Shown: one piece after another, positions 5,710 through 6,728 of the stretch
Numbering within the stretch: the stretch's first letter is position 1
Layout of the letters: each line of letters begins with the position of its first letter
Source of the DNA: Hyphomicrobiales bacterium
GTDB lineage: Bacteria > Pseudomonadota > Alphaproteobacteria > Rhizobiales > Devosiaceae
Assembly (NCBI GenBank): GCA_015487985.1
Contig: WFOP01000204.1
Location: forward strand, 1-6,728
DNA: 6,728 nucleotides
Direction of reading: 5' to 3'
Program-made: the position numbers and the translations under genes
The notes under the pieces: model-generated
The model's database searches: none
Seen by the model: the letters and a program-made list of their open reading frames with translations, nothing else
What the model was told of the DNA's origin: nothing

Positions 5710-5758
5710 ATGGTTTGCCTAGGGAGGCTGGATTTTATTCCATCCTGCAATTCTTCTC
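5710..5758. other. Short convergent intergenic gap, regulator/pleD
   Basis: Forty-nine bases separate the convergent stops. CCTAGG copies at 5718–5723 and 5758–5763 could pair (6 bp), enclosing a 4-bp TGGA/TCCA hairpin. This is too weak to call a bidirectional terminator. Confidence 0.4.
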
Positions 5759-6727
5759 CTAGGCGGCGTCAAACACCACCCGGTTTCTGCCATCATTCTT
5801 GGCGCGATACAAAGCCATATCAGCCCGCTTCAACAGTGCATCCGGCGTATCCCCAAAACGATTGTTCAATGCAACCCCAAGACTGACGGTGATATTTATA
5901 CCACCGTGGCCGCTGATTTCAAAAGGGGTGTCAAATATCGACTTGCGAATACGTTCGGCAATATTTTGCGCCTGAACCTGACTTGCGTCAGGCATGAGGA
6001 CCACAAATTCCTCCCCCCCATATCGGCAGGCAAGATCAATGCCGCGAATAGAACGTTGCACCCGCAAGGCAAATTCCTTGAGAACCTCATCACCCGCCGC
6101 ATGTCCATAGGTATCGTTGACCGGCTTGAAATGGTCAATATCAAGCATGAGCAAAGCCAGGTCACGCCCCTGCTCTATTGCCTTTTCAAGCATCAAGGCG
6201 GAATGACGTTCAAAATAGCGGCGATTATAAAGCCCCGTCAGACCGTCAATAACGGCCATTGCCATTGTGTTGTTGACACTTTCACGCAACTCCATGGCAT
6301 ATCTTTGCCGCCGGATTTGCGTGCGCACCCGCGCCACCAGTTCGTGCTTTTCAATGGGGCGAACAATAAAATCATTGACCCCCAGTTCCAAACCGCGAAC
6401 CACCTTCGCCCGGTCCCCCTCCTCAGCAATCAGGATAATGGGCAGCGCACGGGTTTGCTCCAATGTGCGAAGCTGTGAGCACACACGCAGCGGATCAAAC
6501 CCCGTCAGTTCCATGCTCACCAAAACCACCTCATAATCTTTTTCCGCAACATTCAGCGCGACAGAAGTAGGGTCCGTCAGAACATCCAGGTGATAGTTGG
6601 GAAGCAGATAATTCTGCAAACGCTCCGAACTGCGCGGATTGTCATCCACCAGCAATATCCGACCATTTTCCGCATCAATATTGCCCATGGCCAGATGCGC
6701 CGCCTCATCAGCAATAGCGCGCCCGGT
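5759..6727 (-). CDS. pleD: PleD-type diguanylate cyclase response regulator, C-terminal part (5' end outside window)
   Basis: This synthesises c-di-GMP from two GTP; in Caulobacter, PleD is activated by phosphorylation in the DivJ/PleC/DivK pathway and controls the swarmer-to-stalked transition. The frame stays open through the window edge, upstream of an internal ATG at 6688, so REC1 lies outside. Numbering from that ATG, REC2 is about 10–125 and the GGDEF domain about 145–309. REC2 has S58 at the usual phosphoacceptor Asp position (VLVSMEL) and R110 at the Lys position, so it is a pseudo-receiver adaptor, as in PleD. The catalytic domain has DIDHFKPVND (183–192), the active motif GGEEF (224–228) and an allosteric inhibitory I-site RGID (215–218) exactly five residues before it. 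Cyclase activity and product inhibition are therefore expected. It is convergent with the regulator gene. Confidence 0.93.
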   Translation of the reverse strand, partial: TGRAIADEAAHLAMGNIDAENGRILLVDDNPRSSERLQNYLLPNYHLDVLTDPTSVALNVAEKDYEVVLVSMELTGFDPLRVCSQLRTLEQTRALPIILIAEEGDRAKVVRGLELGVNDFIVRPIEKHELVARVRTQIRRQRYAMELRESVNNTMAMAVIDGLTGLYNRRYFERHSALMLEKAIEQGRDLALLMLDIDHFKPVNDTYGHAAGDEVLKEFALRVQRSIRGIDLACRYGGEEFVVLMPDASQVQAQNIAERIRKSIFDTPFEISGHGGINITVSLGVALNNRFGDTPDALLKRADMALYRAKNDGRNRVVFDAA

Positions 6728-6728
6728 C

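Noticed and set aside
3951..5736. GGATTTT at both edges of the cassette (3951–3957 and 5730–5736) as a target-site duplication
   Set aside because: Seven AT-rich bases are easily shared by chance, and no terminal inverted repeats or transposase accompany them.
5906..6478. 190-codon plus-strand frame opposite pleD
   Set aside because: It is antisense to conserved GGDEF/REC sequence and lacks recognisable domain features.

Overview
The window looks like an alphaproteobacterial chromosome segment, probably from Hyphomicrobiales or a close order. Four things point there: the order topA – rnr – DUF983 – rpmG facing pleD, a cysteine-free 55-residue L33, a Lys/Pro/Ala-rich topoisomerase I tail, and a PleD-type response regulator. 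The core genes are GC-rich (57% in one hand-counted 60-base line of rnr). Part of the rpmG–cassette interval is far more AT-rich (about 36% GC by hand count over 4081–4260).

Layout. Bases 1–3584 (+) are a tightly packed run: the 3' end of topA, then rnr 5 nt downstream, then a DUF983 zinc-ribbon membrane protein whose ATG overlaps the rnr stop by 4 nt. A probable sigma70-type promoter (3617–3644) then drives monocistronic rpmG (3701–3868), which ends at a textbook intrinsic terminator with a perfect 12-bp stem (3901–3935). Bases 3936–4262 hold no convincing gene, only a degenerate reading frame and an imperfect inverted repeat. Next is an accessory cassette: a Gdx/SugE-type SMR efflux gene and a VOC-fold gene form a minus-strand operon, divergent from a TetR-family regulator (5122–5709, +). 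The window ends with the C-terminal two thirds of PleD on the minus strand, convergent with the regulator and cut by the window edge.

How the parts work together. The core block combines DNA supercoil relaxation (TopA), structured-RNA decay (RNase R), a ribosomal protein and a c-di-GMP synthase, which are housekeeping and cell-cycle functions. The cassette is self-contained. Its 78-bp divergent intergenic region carries two palindromes with identical arms (ACATAC-N5-GTATGT). One lies in the spacer of oppositely oriented, overlapping candidate promoters, and the other directly abuts the regulator's ATG. This predicts a small-molecule-responsive, autorepressed switch controlling a VOC protein and an SMR exporter. 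No guanidine riboswitch is apparent, although the exporter is of the Gdx type normally associated with one.

Nothing here is clearly a new class of system. The best lead is the TetR–VOC–SMR cassette with its paired operators, apparently inserted between rpmG and pleD.
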